From positions 98,029-162,028 of the forward strand of contig NZ_JADPEL010000006.1 in assembly GCF_015667795.1 (NCBI RefSeq): a DNA stretch of 64,000 nt, in the 5' to 3' direction. Source of the stretch: Clostridium sp. D53t1_180928_C8 (GTDB taxonomy: Bacteria > Bacillota > Clostridia > Clostridiales > Clostridiaceae). Positions 17,685 to 26,673 of the stretch are shown here, one piece after another (within the stretch, counting starts at the first letter, position 1; each line of letters begins with the position of its first letter). The notes under the pieces are model-generated. The model was given only the letters and a program-made list of their open reading frames with translations, had not been told where the DNA came from and did not search any database. The position numbers were made by a program, and so were the translations under genes.

Positions 17685-19765
17685 ATTTCTTTTCCTCCCT
17701 CAACACATTCAACAAAAGTTTTACTTGTTTTAACTATTAACTTTTCACAAAGTAATAATATTCCTGGCAATACAAATAGTATTACGAACATACTTATAAT
17801 TGCTCCTCTAGCCATTAAAGTACATAAGGAACTTATCATTTCCATATCCGATATAATTCCTACACCTGCAGTTGCTCCAAAAAAAGTTAATGCACTAGTC
17901 ACAATTGATCTTGATGAACTTTGTAATGCTATTGTCATTGCTTTTTTCTTATCACAATTTAAAGCTAGCTCTTCTTTAAATCTAGATGTTAGCAATATTG
18001 CATAATCTACTGTTGCTCCTAATTGAATAGTTCCTATTACTATTGATGATATAAATGGAATACTTGTACCCATATAGAAAGGAATTCCTAAGTTTATAAA
18101 AATAGCTAATTCAATTGCTAAAACTAGCAATATAGGAATTATGGCTGATTTAAATACAAATAATATTATTATAAATATAGCTAAAATTGACGCTACACTA
18201 ACCTTATTAAAATCACTATCTGCTATTGTAATTAAATCTTCTGTTAATGGTGCTTCACCACCTACTAAGCCATTTTCATCATACTTTTTAACAATATTAT
18301 TTATTTCTTTTAATTGAACTCCTACCTCATTTGATGCCGCCTTATATTCTGAATTAAGCATTATTTCTTCATATCCACCACTTTTTATTTTTTCTAATAA
18401 ATCATTTGGTATAAAAGTTTGAGGAATTCTTTGACCCAATATATCCTCTAAACCTACTACTGAAGTTACGCCTTCAACAGCCTTTAATTCATCAATCATT
18501 TGATCAATTTTATAACCTTCTAAATCATCTCTCACCAAAATTATATTAGTTGACATCATATTATACTCTGACTTTAATTTATTATTAGCTATAATAGAAG
18601 GTAAATCCTTTGGTAGTGATTCATCTAGATTATAATAGACCTTTGTATTATTATTTCCTATAATAGCTGGTATCAAGGCAATGGCTCCAATAATAACAAA
18701 TAATTTATGATGCTTTATTACAAATACTGAACTTTTCTTAAAACTTGGTAGTAAAGTTTTATGCTTATACTTATGAATAAGCTTATCAAATGTTAATATC
18801 ATTGCTGGTAATACTGTTATAGTACATATAACGCCAAATACAACACCTTTTGCCATTACAAACCCAATATCTTTTCCAAATCCTAATTCCATAATACATA
18901 ATGCTAAAAATCCAGCTATTGTAGTTAATGAACTTCCCGCAATAGATGCCATGGTTTTTTCTATTGCAACTGCCATAGCTTCCGTCTTATTGGGTTGATT
19001 TATTCTTTCTTCATCATATCTATTAAGTAAAAAAATTGAATAGTCCATTGTTACTGCTAGTTGTAATACAGCTGATAGAGCTTTTGTTATATACGAAATT
19101 TCTCCAAATAGAATATTTGTACCCATATTATAAATTACTGCAATTCCTATACTTAACATAAATATAATTGGAATTATAAATGATTCCATAGTTAAACTTA
19201 AAATTACAATTGATAATATAACAGCTATTAAAACATAAATAGGTGTCTCCTTATCAGCTAAGTCTTTAGTATCCTTTATTACACCACCAATTCCACTTAA
19301 AAATGCTTGTTTACCTGTAATGCTTCTTATTTCTTCTATTGCTTTCTCAGTAGATTGGCTTGCATCAGTATCAGTTAACTTAACAATCATAAGTGTTGAA
19401 TCATCCGAAAAAAGAATATCTCTTATCTCAGCTGGTAATATCTCTTTAGGCACAGATATATCTAGTGCATCATCTATCCATATAACTTCAGATACCCCAT
19501 CAACACCACTTACTTTTTCCTTTAGTTTAGCTACATCTTTATTATCCATACCTTCAACTATTAACATAGCTAAGGATCCACAATCAAAATCATCTTTTAA
19601 TATTGCTTGAGCTTTCCTTGTTTCCAAATCACTTGGTAAATAACTCAAGATATCATAATTAACTTTTGTATTAAAATATCCTATTGCAGATGGTATTAAT
19701 AAAATAATGGCTACTATCAAAATAAAAATTCTACTTTTGGCTATTGCCCGTGATATTTTTTTCAT
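17681..19765 (-). CDS. MMPL/RND-family exporter
   Basis: A 694-residue membrane protein with two repeats, each made of one membrane helix, a large extracytoplasmic loop (about 30-170 and 370-520) and five further helices, as in MMPL/RND transporters. Typical features are YDILSYLPSDLETRKA after the first helix and the TMDYSIFLLNRYDEE and ATVDYAILLTSRFKEE segments in TM4 and TM10, whose Asp residues belong to the proton relay. Function is probably export of a lipid, hydrophobic drug or surface polymer driven by proton motive force; the substrate cannot be told. It precedes and overlaps the secreted heptad-repeat gene. A GGGGGG ribosome site precedes the ATG. Confidence 0.9.
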   Translation of the reverse strand: MKKISRAIAKSRIFILIVAIILLIPSAIGYFNTKVNYDILSYLPSDLETRKAQAILKDDFDCGSLAMLIVEGMDNKDVAKLKEKVSGVDGVSEVIWIDDALDISVPKEILPAEIRDILFSDDSTLMIVKLTDTDASQSTEKAIEEIRSITGKQAFLSGIGGVIKDTKDLADKETPIYVLIAVILSIVILSLTMESFIIPIIFMLSIGIAVIYNMGTNILFGEISYITKALSAVLQLAVTMDYSIFLLNRYDEERINQPNKTEAMAVAIEKTMASIAGSSLTTIAGFLALCIMELGFGKDIGFVMAKGVVFGVICTITVLPAMILTFDKLIHKYKHKTLLPSFKKSSVFVIKHHKLFVIIGAIALIPAIIGNNNTKVYYNLDESLPKDLPSIIANNKLKSEYNMMSTNIILVRDDLEGYKIDQMIDELKAVEGVTSVVGLEDILGQRIPQTFIPNDLLEKIKSGGYEEIMLNSEYKAASNEVGVQLKEINNIVKKYDENGLVGGEAPLTEDLITIADSDFNKVSVASILAIFIIILFVFKSAIIPILLVLAIELAIFINLGIPFYMGTSIPFISSIVIGTIQLGATVDYAILLTSRFKEELALNCDKKKAMTIALQSSSRSIVTSALTFFGATAGVGIISDMEMISSLCTLMARGAIISMFVILFVLPGILLLCEKLIVKTSKTFVECVEGGKEI

Positions 19766-20088
19766 CCTGTTATCCCCCCATTCTTCTCTTCTCTAAACTC
19801 TATACTCTTTAAACTATTTTTTCAATTTCAGTTTTCTGTATTTTTTTTCCTATATTTCAATTAAAAACAGTATTTATATCGTATTCATAGCCCTTTTCCT
19901 TTATTTTCCTCAACTTATCTTTTGTTTTCATTTTGCTCTTTTGAAACCGTTGATTTTTCTAGCCTCTAGTCTTTCATTTTATTTTTATTAATTAAAAATT
20001 AACAACTTGTTCAAAATTTCACCTAAGAAAAATAATACCTAATTAATAATTTATTTATAAATTCCTAATACAATTATATTTTTTAAGA
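19766..20088. other. intergenic stretch upstream of the exporter operon
   Basis: Nothing certain. On the minus strand a 24-codon frame (19857-19931) lacks a ribosome site. A short inverted repeat AACAAGTTGTT lies near 20010 and could be an operator half-site pair, but it is too short to call. The exporter promoter must lie here. Confidence 0.4.
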
Positions 20089-20120
20089 AAATAAAAAGAG
20101 GACTAGTTTAGTCCTCTTTA
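20089..20120 (-). terminator. terminator overlapping the sortase stop codon
   Basis: The minus strand reads AAAGAGGAC, loop TAAACTA, GTCCTCTTTTTATTTT. The sortase stop TAA lies in the loop, so the last sense codons form the hairpin arm. Confidence 0.9.
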
Positions 20121-20824
20121 TCTACTAATGAAGCCGATACTATAGTTCTTGCTCCATCAAACTCATAACTGCAAGTATATAATGTAATTATACTTGAATT
20201 TTCCTTAATTTTATTTTCCTTATTATACATAGATTTTTCTTTTAAATTATTAATATAATCATTAAACTCATCATTATTATAAAAACTATTTTTCAAAATA
20301 ATATTTTCGCTCTGTTCTACAAATACGGAGAATACTTCATAGTAATAATTCTTATTATCTTTATTTATAATAATTTTTCCCTCTTCAAAGAACTCCCTTT
20401 CTTTAAATTTATTTATATCAGAAAACATGCTTCCATTTCTCATATTATGCCCATATAAAATTAAGTTTTTATCTTTTAAAATATTATTTTCATAATCAAT
20501 AAAAATGGTCCCACCTACATCATCTTCCTTGTAAAAATTATTTTTTAAATAAAATTCATTATCTGTACCCTGTACTACTGGATAATCTATTACTGTATCA
20601 GGTATATTAAGCCAAAACTTATATTCTGGATTAATTTCTTCTAACTTCTTATCTTTAATCTCAACTTCATCATTATATTCTAAATTATTTATTATTGCCC
20701 TAATTTCTTGATATGTTTTAATTGATTTATTATATTTATAATTTTTATTTAATATTACTGTAAGGCATATGATAATTATTATAAATAATATAAAACTAAT
20801 TATATTTTTAAATTTTATCTTCAT
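20108..20824 (-). CDS. class B sortase
   Basis: A 238-residue membrane-anchored transpeptidase with an N-terminal membrane helix (residues 8-26). The catalytic residues are H126 (LYGHNM), C218 (TLYTCSYEF) and R226 (ARTIV); the long helix and loop between His and Cys fit class B. It should join a surface protein to peptidoglycan after cutting a sorting motif. The ATG at 20824 lies inside the end of the YibE-like gene, with AAAGTGAG upstream, giving an overlap of 17 bases and translational coupling. Its likely client is the phosphatase two genes upstream, which ends with an SVSTGD signal (inference; class B enzymes of clostridia are known to use motifs other than LPXTG). Confidence 0.92.
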   Translation of the reverse strand: MKIKFKNIISFILFIIIIICLTVILNKNYKYNKSIKTYQEIRAIINNLEYNDEVEIKDKKLEEINPEYKFWLNIPDTVIDYPVVQGTDNEFYLKNNFYKEDDVGGTIFIDYENNILKDKNLILYGHNMRNGSMFSDINKFKEREFFEEGKIIINKDNKNYYYEVFSVFVEQSENIILKNSFYNNDEFNDYINNLKEKSMYNKENKIKENSSIITLYTCSYEFDGARTIVSASLVDKED

Positions 20825-21986
20825 AACATATCTCACTTTTAGGATAGTTTTTTCTTTCAAAAGTTAATAAATAAGATGAAATAATAGATACCAATGGAAC
20901 AGATAATATTATAGCTATACTTCCTGAAACTCCTTGCATTACTTCAATACCAATTTGATACATATTGATAATTTGGTTATATTTTAATGCATATGCATAA
21001 TTTAAAATCAACGTATTTATAGAACCACCAGTAAAAGCTAATATTAATGTATTTGACATAGTTCCCATCATATCTCTTCCAACATTTATCCCTGATTTGA
21101 AAAGTTCTTTTTTACTTATATTATTATTATGACTATATATCTCAGTCATTGCTGATGCTATAGACATACTTACATCCATAACTGCTCCTAATGATGCAAT
21201 AAGTATAGCAGCAAATAATATTCCCCCAACTTTTAGATTAGTATTATTTGATATAAACACTAACTCCTCAACCTCTGCTACATTATACCCTGATATTTTA
21301 GCTACATTTCCAAATCCAGCTGCACATACTCCTGAAATTATTACCCCTATTATAGTTCCAATAATTGCTGAAATTGACTTTTTGCTTATTCCGTCAATTA
21401 AATATAATGAGATTATTGTTATTAATATTATTACAACTACCGCTGATAAAAATGGAGAATATCCCCTATATAACATAGGTAAAAACAGATATATTATACA
21501 GATAAAAGTAAACACTAATCCTATTGCTGATTTAAATCCCTTTTTCCCTCCTATAATCCAAAGCATAAGTAAAAATAATCCTACAAATAAGTAAATAATA
21601 TTAGACCTATCATAGCTATATACTGATACTGAAGCATTAGCATCATATTCACTTATACTTGCTATAACCTTCATTCCTATAGTGCAATCTGCACCATATA
21701 AGTATCCTGCAAAACTTGTTCCATCTAATATATTTCCCTTTAAATTGCCACTTAATATTTTTAATTTAACCTTTTGATAACCAATTCTTGTCCCATCTTC
21801 TTGAAGGTTATCTTCTATAATTTCTACAACAACAGCTTTTTCATAACTTGTTCCAGTACGATTAATTAGTTCTACCTTTTCAATATTATTAAAAAAATAT
21901 AGAAATATAAAAAATAATATAATAATACTTACAACTATAATACTGTTTTTTATCTTCTTTATATTCTTTAACAAACCTGTTAACAT
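20808..21986 (-). CDS. YibE/F-family membrane protein
   Basis: A 392-residue protein with one N-terminal membrane helix, an extracytoplasmic beta-rich domain of about 90 residues (with VKLKILSGNLKG) and about seven further membrane segments, as in the YibE/F-like family. The function of this family is not established. GGAGGAATAGT directly before the ATG at 21986 sets the start. It lies between the surface phosphatase and the sortase and overlaps the latter, which suggests a link to surface display or membrane transport of this cassette. Confidence 0.85.
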   Translation of the reverse strand: MLTGLLKNIKKIKNSIIVVSIIILFFIFLYFFNNIEKVELINRTGTSYEKAVVVEIIEDNLQEDGTRIGYQKVKLKILSGNLKGNILDGTSFAGYLYGADCTIGMKVIASISEYDANASVSVYSYDRSNIIYLFVGLFLLMLWIIGGKKGFKSAIGLVFTFICIIYLFLPMLYRGYSPFLSAVVVIILITIISLYLIDGISKKSISAIIGTIIGVIISGVCAAGFGNVAKISGYNVAEVEELVFISNNTNLKVGGILFAAILIASLGAVMDVSMSIASAMTEIYSHNNNISKKELFKSGINVGRDMMGTMSNTLILAFTGGSINTLILNYAYALKYNQIINMYQIGIEVMQGVSGSIAIILSVPLVSIISSYLLTFERKNYPKSEICYEDKI

Positions 21987-22017
21987 ACTATTCCTCCAAA
22001 TTATATAGAGTTTACTC

Positions 22018-22081
22018 AAAGAGAAAAGAACTTTTTAAGCTAACTCTATTCTCATATTACTGTACTATTTCTTTTCTCTTT
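22018..22081 (-). other. intercistronic 13-bp inverted repeat (mRNA stem-loop)
   Basis: AAAGAGAAAAGAA at 22018-22030 pairs perfectly with TTCTTTTCTCTTT at 22069-22081 across a 38-base loop. One arm lies in the last codons of the phosphatase gene, the other before the YibE ribosome site. There is no U-run, so it is more likely an mRNA stability or processing element than a terminator. Confidence 0.45.
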
Positions 22082-24264
22082 TTAAAGTTTAAAGCTACTA
22101 CTCCAAGTGTTGCTACTGCTAAAATTCCATAAACAAATATACTAGATTTATCTCCAGTACTTACACTATTACTTGGTTTATTTGTTGTACTATTATTTAC
22201 ATTCCCACTATTTGTATTTCCATTGTTTTCATTATTTCCTGTTCCACCTACAATTGTTTGTTCAACTATTACCTTATCCTTAAATAGTTTAATAGCTTCT
22301 TTTAACTTTGTAACTGCGTCATCTATAACTATTTGACTAGAATCATCAGATAAAATTAATTCCTTTGCCTCATTAATTACTTTTATTAATGTATCCTTAG
22401 CCTCTTGTGGATATTCTCCAACTTTATTTCCAACTACAGAATTTTTTATCAATTCTTCAGCAACTGTAATTTCATTGTTTAATTCATTCACATTTCCCCT
22501 TACTACAAGTTGATCAATAGCCACTTTTAAGTTACCATAAGTTTGTGAAATTACTTCTTCACTTATATTTGAATCTTCTACTATTTTTTGTGCATTTAAA
22601 AGGGTGGCCTTAAATACACTCCAAGTTGATGATGTGTACATATCCTTTTCTGAAATCTTAGACTCTGCTTCTTCAATTTTTTCTACTAAATTTCCGTATT
22701 CAACTGACTTAATAATAGTAACTGTTTCATCAATTTTTTCCATAGTATCTGTTCTATATGTGCTAATTGATAAGCTTACATTATCAACATTTATAGTTGA
22801 AAATGTTGGCACATCTTCTTGCCATCTATTTGCAATATATGATTGTTGTCTTGGCACATTGTTGTAATACTTACTACCAGATGCTGAGTTAGCAGTTATA
22901 TATAATATTCCTTCTGGATTTGAAATATTTTCTCCTCTTACGCTTAAATCTGTTTCTATAGCATTCTTGTCTTCAATACTTTCTAAATAGCTTAAATACT
23001 TTTCATCTTCAACTAATTCAGTGTAATCACTTTCAAATTCTATATCAAAAAATTCTTCATACTCATCATCTGTTAAGAATGTACCTTCATCCTTTACTCC
23101 CCCTTTTAAAATTTTAGATCTAGCATAAGTATGATCATGCCCTGTTAAAACAACATCAATATCATTTTCCTCAAAAATTGGAACTAATTTATATCTTAAT
23201 TCTGCAATTTCTGGCTCATTAGAATGTTCCCCTGATCCATATATATCTTGGTGTAACGTCACAACCTTCCAAGTTGCATCTCCTGATTCAGCAACGGCTT
23301 GTTCTATAAACTGCTTATGTTCTTCTGCATTTGTATTATTAGTATTTAACATAATAAATAGAGTATTACCATATGTATAATAGTAATTTCCTCCCCCTAC
23401 GGTAGATCCTAAATCACTAGCATTAGGATTATTAAAATGATAAGAATAATTTCCACTAACAGCATCGTGATTTCCTAATGTTGTCGCAACTGGTAATGAT
23501 TTTAATGATTCTGGACTTAAATATCCCGCATATTCAATTTCATTTTCTGTATAAGCAAGAGCTTGTTCAGTATTAGCTTTTTTATCTCTTATTGAAATTT
23601 GATCTCCTGCTGAAATCATAAAACTTGCATTAGGAGATAAAGATAATGCCTTTTTTATTGTATTATTCCAGTTAAAACTATCATTTCTTACTGATCTATC
23701 TTGCCCTATAGCTTCAATTTCACCTGTTGCAGTATTTTTTAACGATGAACCTATTTGTGGATCACCAACTAAGAAAAAACTAAAACTATCAGTAGATTGA
23801 GTGTTAATTGCTACAGGATTACTCCAATTTCCATTTGTTCCATAACTATAGTAATATGTATCCTCCTCTTCTAAACCTGTTATAGTTACTTTATTTGATA
23901 CATATTCTACATTAGTTTCTTTATTAGTTACTGCTTTACTTTGAGTGCCTTCAAATTCAATAGAATTACTCATATCTGCACTTTTCCCTATTTTTACTTT
24001 TGGTAAAGTTTCTTCTTTTTCAGAATACCAAGCAAAATTTAATTCTGTTGCATTTTTGCCTGGTGTTATTGATAATTGAGTCCAATCATTTTTAATTGTT
24101 TCCCACTTTTCACACCAAGCTTCCCAACTCCCGCCCTGTGCTGCTTCAGTATAAGGTGCTTCAGTCCACCCATCATTTTCTGCAGCAAATACAGTATAAC
24201 TTGTTGTACTCATCATTACAGCAATCATTAAAGCTGCCATTACTTTTTTAGTTCTTTTTATCAT
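22057..24264 (-). CDS. cell-surface metallophosphoesterase, purple acid phosphatase type
   Basis: A 735-residue secreted protein. Signal peptide 1-27 is followed by a fibronectin-like purple acid phosphatase N-terminal domain (about 60-155). The calcineurin-like catalytic domain (about 160-400) has metal-ligand motifs VGDPQIG, GNHDAVSG, TLHQDIYG and LTGHDHTYARS. A region with FIVAR-like helical modules follows (about 520-680), then an Asn/Gly/Ser linker. The C-terminus has SVSTGD (700-705), a hydrophobic span and KKRKE, a sortase sorting signal that is not LPXTG. It probably releases phosphate from esters outside the cell. The ribosome site is a run of eight G. It leads the cassette with the YibE-like protein and the class B sortase. 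Confidence 0.92.
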   Translation of the reverse strand: MIKRTKKVMAALMIAVMMSTTSYTVFAAENDGWTEAPYTEAAQGGSWEAWCEKWETIKNDWTQLSITPGKNATELNFAWYSEKEETLPKVKIGKSADMSNSIEFEGTQSKAVTNKETNVEYVSNKVTITGLEEEDTYYYSYGTNGNWSNPVAINTQSTDSFSFFLVGDPQIGSSLKNTATGEIEAIGQDRSVRNDSFNWNNTIKKALSLSPNASFMISAGDQISIRDKKANTEQALAYTENEIEYAGYLSPESLKSLPVATTLGNHDAVSGNYSYHFNNPNASDLGSTVGGGNYYYTYGNTLFIMLNTNNTNAEEHKQFIEQAVAESGDATWKVVTLHQDIYGSGEHSNEPEIAELRYKLVPIFEENDIDVVLTGHDHTYARSKILKGGVKDEGTFLTDDEYEEFFDIEFESDYTELVEDEKYLSYLESIEDKNAIETDLSVRGENISNPEGILYITANSASGSKYYNNVPRQQSYIANRWQEDVPTFSTINVDNVSLSISTYRTDTMEKIDETVTIIKSVEYGNLVEKIEEAESKISEKDMYTSSTWSVFKATLLNAQKIVEDSNISEEVISQTYGNLKVAIDQLVVRGNVNELNNEITVAEELIKNSVVGNKVGEYPQEAKDTLIKVINEAKELILSDDSSQIVIDDAVTKLKEAIKLFKDKVIVEQTIVGGTGNNENNGNTNSGNVNNSTTNKPSNSVSTGDKSSIFVYGILAVATLGVVALNFKKRKEIVQ

Positions 24265-24273
24265 TTTAATATT

Positions 24274-24281
24274 CCCCCCCC
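24274..24281 (-). promoter_or_regulatory. G8 tract acting as ribosome binding site
   Basis: Eight G on the minus strand end nine bases before the ATG of the phosphatase gene, preceded by the inverted repeat TTGTAA/TTACAA. Such a homopolymer is rare in this AT-rich DNA and could vary in length by slippage. Confidence 0.6.
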
Positions 24282-24404
24282 TTGTAATTACTTACAAAGG
24301 GAATTATATAGCAAACTTTTTATTCAATGTGCTTTTTTAACACTTATTAACTTATACATCAACATAATTTACATATTTTAAAAATAGTTAACATTAAATT
24401 AACT

Positions 24405-24438
24405 AAAAAAAGATAACTAATTTTATAGTTATCTTTCA
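24405..24438 (-). terminator. terminator after the endonuclease/exonuclease/phosphatase gene
   Basis: The minus strand has AAAGATAACTA, loop TAAAAT, TAGTTATCTTTTTTT, twelve bases past the stop codon. Confidence 0.92.
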
Positions 24439-24449
24439 TTTTAATTATA

Positions 24450-25238
24450 CTAATTTTTGCATTTTTTCATTCTAACATCTGCAATCAAGGGATAATGATC
24501 AGATGGGTATTTTCCATTTATATTGTCTTTAATAATGTCAACATCAACTATTTCCAGCTCCTTACTAACAAAAATATAATCAATATGAAGCCCTTTTTCT
24601 TTTCCCTTAAAGCTACTCATAGTTGATTTACTATACAACTCTTTCTTAACTTCTTGGACTGCTACAAATCTATCTGTACTATATTCTCCTGACGCAAACT
24701 TCTTAATAACTTTGCTATCTGGAGTTGCATTAAAGTCTCCCATTATAATTACAGGTAATTTTTCTTCCTTACGATTTCTTTCAACAATTTCCCCTAATTT
24801 CTTTAATCCAAAATCCCTAGCTTGTGGTAAAAGGCAATCTAAATGTGTATTATATACCCTTACTCTTTCACCCTCTCTTGTTTCTACTACTGCTGTTGTA
24901 CATATTCTAGGATATAAAGAATACCAAAGTTGACTTCCTACTTTATCTGGACTCTTTGATAACCAAAATGTTCTATGCTTTAAAATGCTATGATTCTCTT
25001 GAATAAATAAATTATTTCTCTCTGAAAAAAACTTTTTACTTCTTGCACTGCCCACAATACTATAATGTTTTATATTTGAAGTTATATCTTCATACATTTT
25101 ATTAGTTACTTCTTGAACACCTATAATATCACAATTATACTTTTCTATTATCTCATAAACTATATGCTTTCTATTATCCCATCTATTTTTAAAATCTAAA
25201 ATAAAATCACTTCTCAAATTAAAAGACATTACTCTCAT
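24450..25238 (-). CDS. endonuclease/exonuclease/phosphatase family protein
   Basis: A 262-residue protein of the DNase I-like fold. Conserved pieces are MSFNLR at the N-terminus, the Mg-binding Glu in DIIGVQEV, YNTHLDC, MGDFNATPDS and the C-terminal HIDYIF with SDHYPLIADV. It lacks a signal peptide. Members hydrolyse phosphodiesters or sugar/lipid phosphates, and the substrate cannot be chosen from sequence. The ATG at 25238 is chosen because GAGGAG lies eight bases upstream; earlier ATGs overlap that site. Confidence 0.9.
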   Translation of the reverse strand: MRVMSFNLRSDFILDFKNRWDNRKHIVYEIIEKYNCDIIGVQEVTNKMYEDITSNIKHYSIVGSARSKKFFSERNNLFIQENHSILKHRTFWLSKSPDKVGSQLWYSLYPRICTTAVVETREGERVRVYNTHLDCLLPQARDFGLKKLGEIVERNRKEEKLPVIIMGDFNATPDSKVIKKFASGEYSTDRFVAVQEVKKELYSKSTMSSFKGKEKGLHIDYIFVSKELEIVDVDIIKDNINGKYPSDHYPLIADVRMKKCKN

Positions 25239-25323
25239 AATCATTCTCCTCATCTCAATTTTATATCAAATTTATTATACTCCTTTTCATTAGAATTAAA
25301 ACTATTAACTTTTTATTAATTGC

Positions 25324-25351
25324 TTGTGAAATTATTTACATATTGTATAAT
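25324..25351 (+). promoter_or_regulatory. candidate sigma-A promoter of the TPR gene
   Basis: TTGTGA (25324-25329), a 16-base spacer and TATAAT (25346-25351), about 90 bases before the start codon. Confidence 0.55.
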
Positions 25352-25438
25352 AATATTATATTGTACTAGTTTTTGCTAGTTATTACTCTAAATATTTTAA
25401 TAAACTTTACTTAAACAATGCAATTAATGGAGGATTTT

Positions 25439-26278
25439 ATGGGAAAAAATTTAAACAAAAATACTATTATTTTATTGTCTATAGCTGCAATTTCCTTAAT
25501 ATCAAGTATTTTTATAGGAATACAATTAGCTATTCTTTTATTCTTACTATTATTTCTATGTTACTTAATTGTGACAAAAAAACATTATATTAAGGTATTT
25601 AAGGGCACAAAGGCATATAAGTTAGAAGATTATCAGACTGCATTAGAATGTTATAGAGATGCTGCTATGTCATCATGGGCTAACGCTCCAATAATAACTA
25701 ATTATTTAATTTGTGAATTAAAATACGGTAAACCATCTTTAGCTCAAGAATACATAAATGAAAATTTGAAATCTAAGATAGTAAAACCTCTTCAATCAAC
25801 AAATTTAGAAGTTACAAAAGCAATTGTTACTTGGAAAACTAGTTCTAAAGAAGAAGCAATAAATTCTTTAAAAAATTTATTAGAAAATAATAAAAATACT
25901 TATATTTATGAAACACTAACATCTTTATTATTATGTTCTGGTAGATTTGATGAAGCAAATAAATATATTGCTGAAGCAATGGAATTTAATTCTGATAATA
26001 ATATTATTAAATCTAACTATGCCGAAATATGCTATAAGCTTGAAAAGTTTGATGAATCAAAAAAATATTTTGAACCTTTAATAGATTTAAATGTTCGTTT
26101 TATTGAACCATACTACTATACTGCATTAATAGAAAATAAAAATGGAAACTTTGAGAAATCAATTGACTTACTAAGAAAGGCCCAAGGTTTAAATGAGTCT
26201 TTAGTAAGTTTAATAAGCCAAAACGATGTTGAACAAGCTCTTAATTCCGTTATGGTAAAATCATTAAATTCTATATAA
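25439..26278 (+). CDS. membrane-anchored TPR-repeat protein
   Basis: A 279-residue protein with two hydrophobic helices at the N-terminus (about 8-52) and a cytoplasmic region of tetratricopeptide-like helical pairs, for example KAYKLEDYQTALECYRDAA and RFDEANKYIAEAMEF. TPR proteins serve as scaffolds; the partner is unknown. TGGAGGA before the ATG at 25439 fixes the start. It is a single-gene unit with a terminator behind it. Confidence 0.82.
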   Translation: MGKNLNKNTIILLSIAAISLISSIFIGIQLAILLFLLLFLCYLIVTKKHYIKVFKGTKAYKLEDYQTALECYRDAAMSSWANAPIITNYLICELKYGKPSLAQEYINENLKSKIVKPLQSTNLEVTKAIVTWKTSSKEEAINSLKNLLENNKNTYIYETLTSLLLCSGRFDEANKYIAEAMEFNSDNNIIKSNYAEICYKLEKFDESKKYFEPLIDLNVRFIEPYYYTALIENKNGNFEKSIDLLRKAQGLNESLVSLISQNDVEQALNSVMVKSLNSI

Positions 26279-26323
26279 TAAAAAAATATTATAACTTTAT
26301 AATAAGTTATAATATTTTTTTAT
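26279..26323. terminator. bidirectional terminator after the TPR gene
   Basis: AAAAAAATATTATAACTT and AAGTTATAATATTTTTTT form a long hairpin immediately after the stop codon. Confidence 0.88.
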
Positions 26324-26328
26324 ATTAA

Positions 26329-26357
26329 AAGAGCTATAGAATAAATCTATAGCTCTT
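26329..26357 (-). terminator. terminator of the zinc-ribbon gene
   Basis: A perfect 12-bp stem AAGAGCTATAGA / TCTATAGCTCTT with a five-base loop; on the minus strand it continues TTTTAAT. Confidence 0.85.
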
Positions 26358-26375
26358 AAGAAACATACTTTATAA

Positions 26376-26531
26376 TTATCTTCTATTATTTTGTTGTTTC
26401 TTAGCTTTTCTACAAGCAGGACATCTTGTTGGTTCATTTTCAAACCCTTTTTCCTTGTAGAATTCTTGTTCTCCTTCTGTGAAAACAAATTCATTTCCAC
26501 AGTCTCTGCATGTTAATGTTTTGTCTGACAT
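26376..26531 (-). CDS. 51-residue zinc-ribbon protein
   Basis: A small protein with two zinc knuckles, CRDCG near the N-terminus and CPACRK after residue 36, joined by a conserved-looking stretch FVFTEGEQEFYKEKGF. It ends in a basic, Gln/Asn-rich tail KKQQNNRR. This fits the small 'probable zinc-binding' (zf-trcl-like) family found widely in Firmicutes, whose function is unknown but may involve nucleic acid or protein binding. TGGAGGA lies upstream of the ATG and a hairpin terminator follows, so it is a real independent gene. A longer open frame in another phase covers it. Confidence 0.9.
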   Translation of the reverse strand: MSDKTLTCRDCGNEFVFTEGEQEFYKEKGFENEPTRCPACRKAKKQQNNRR

Positions 26532-26673
26532 TTAAAATTCCTCCATATTATGAAAGGTTTAAACAAAAATAACAACAAAATAATAAATTATTAGTTACCG
26601 TTTGTATACCTTCCGTGTCTTTACATTATAATAGTATAAACACTTTTAAAAATTATATACATAATTAATAATA

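Noticed and set aside
19857-19931. 24-codon minus-strand frame starting MKTKDKLRKIKEKGYEYD
   Set aside because: No proper ribosome site and no recognisable family; could be chance or a trace of a lost regulator.
20005-20020. Short inverted repeat AACAAGTTGTT upstream of the exporter operon
   Set aside because: Only five-base arms, expected by chance in AT-rich DNA; no regulator gene adjacent.
26297-26500. 67-codon minus-strand frame
   Set aside because: It overlaps the convincing zinc-ribbon gene in another phase, starts without a ribosome site and runs across the terminator.
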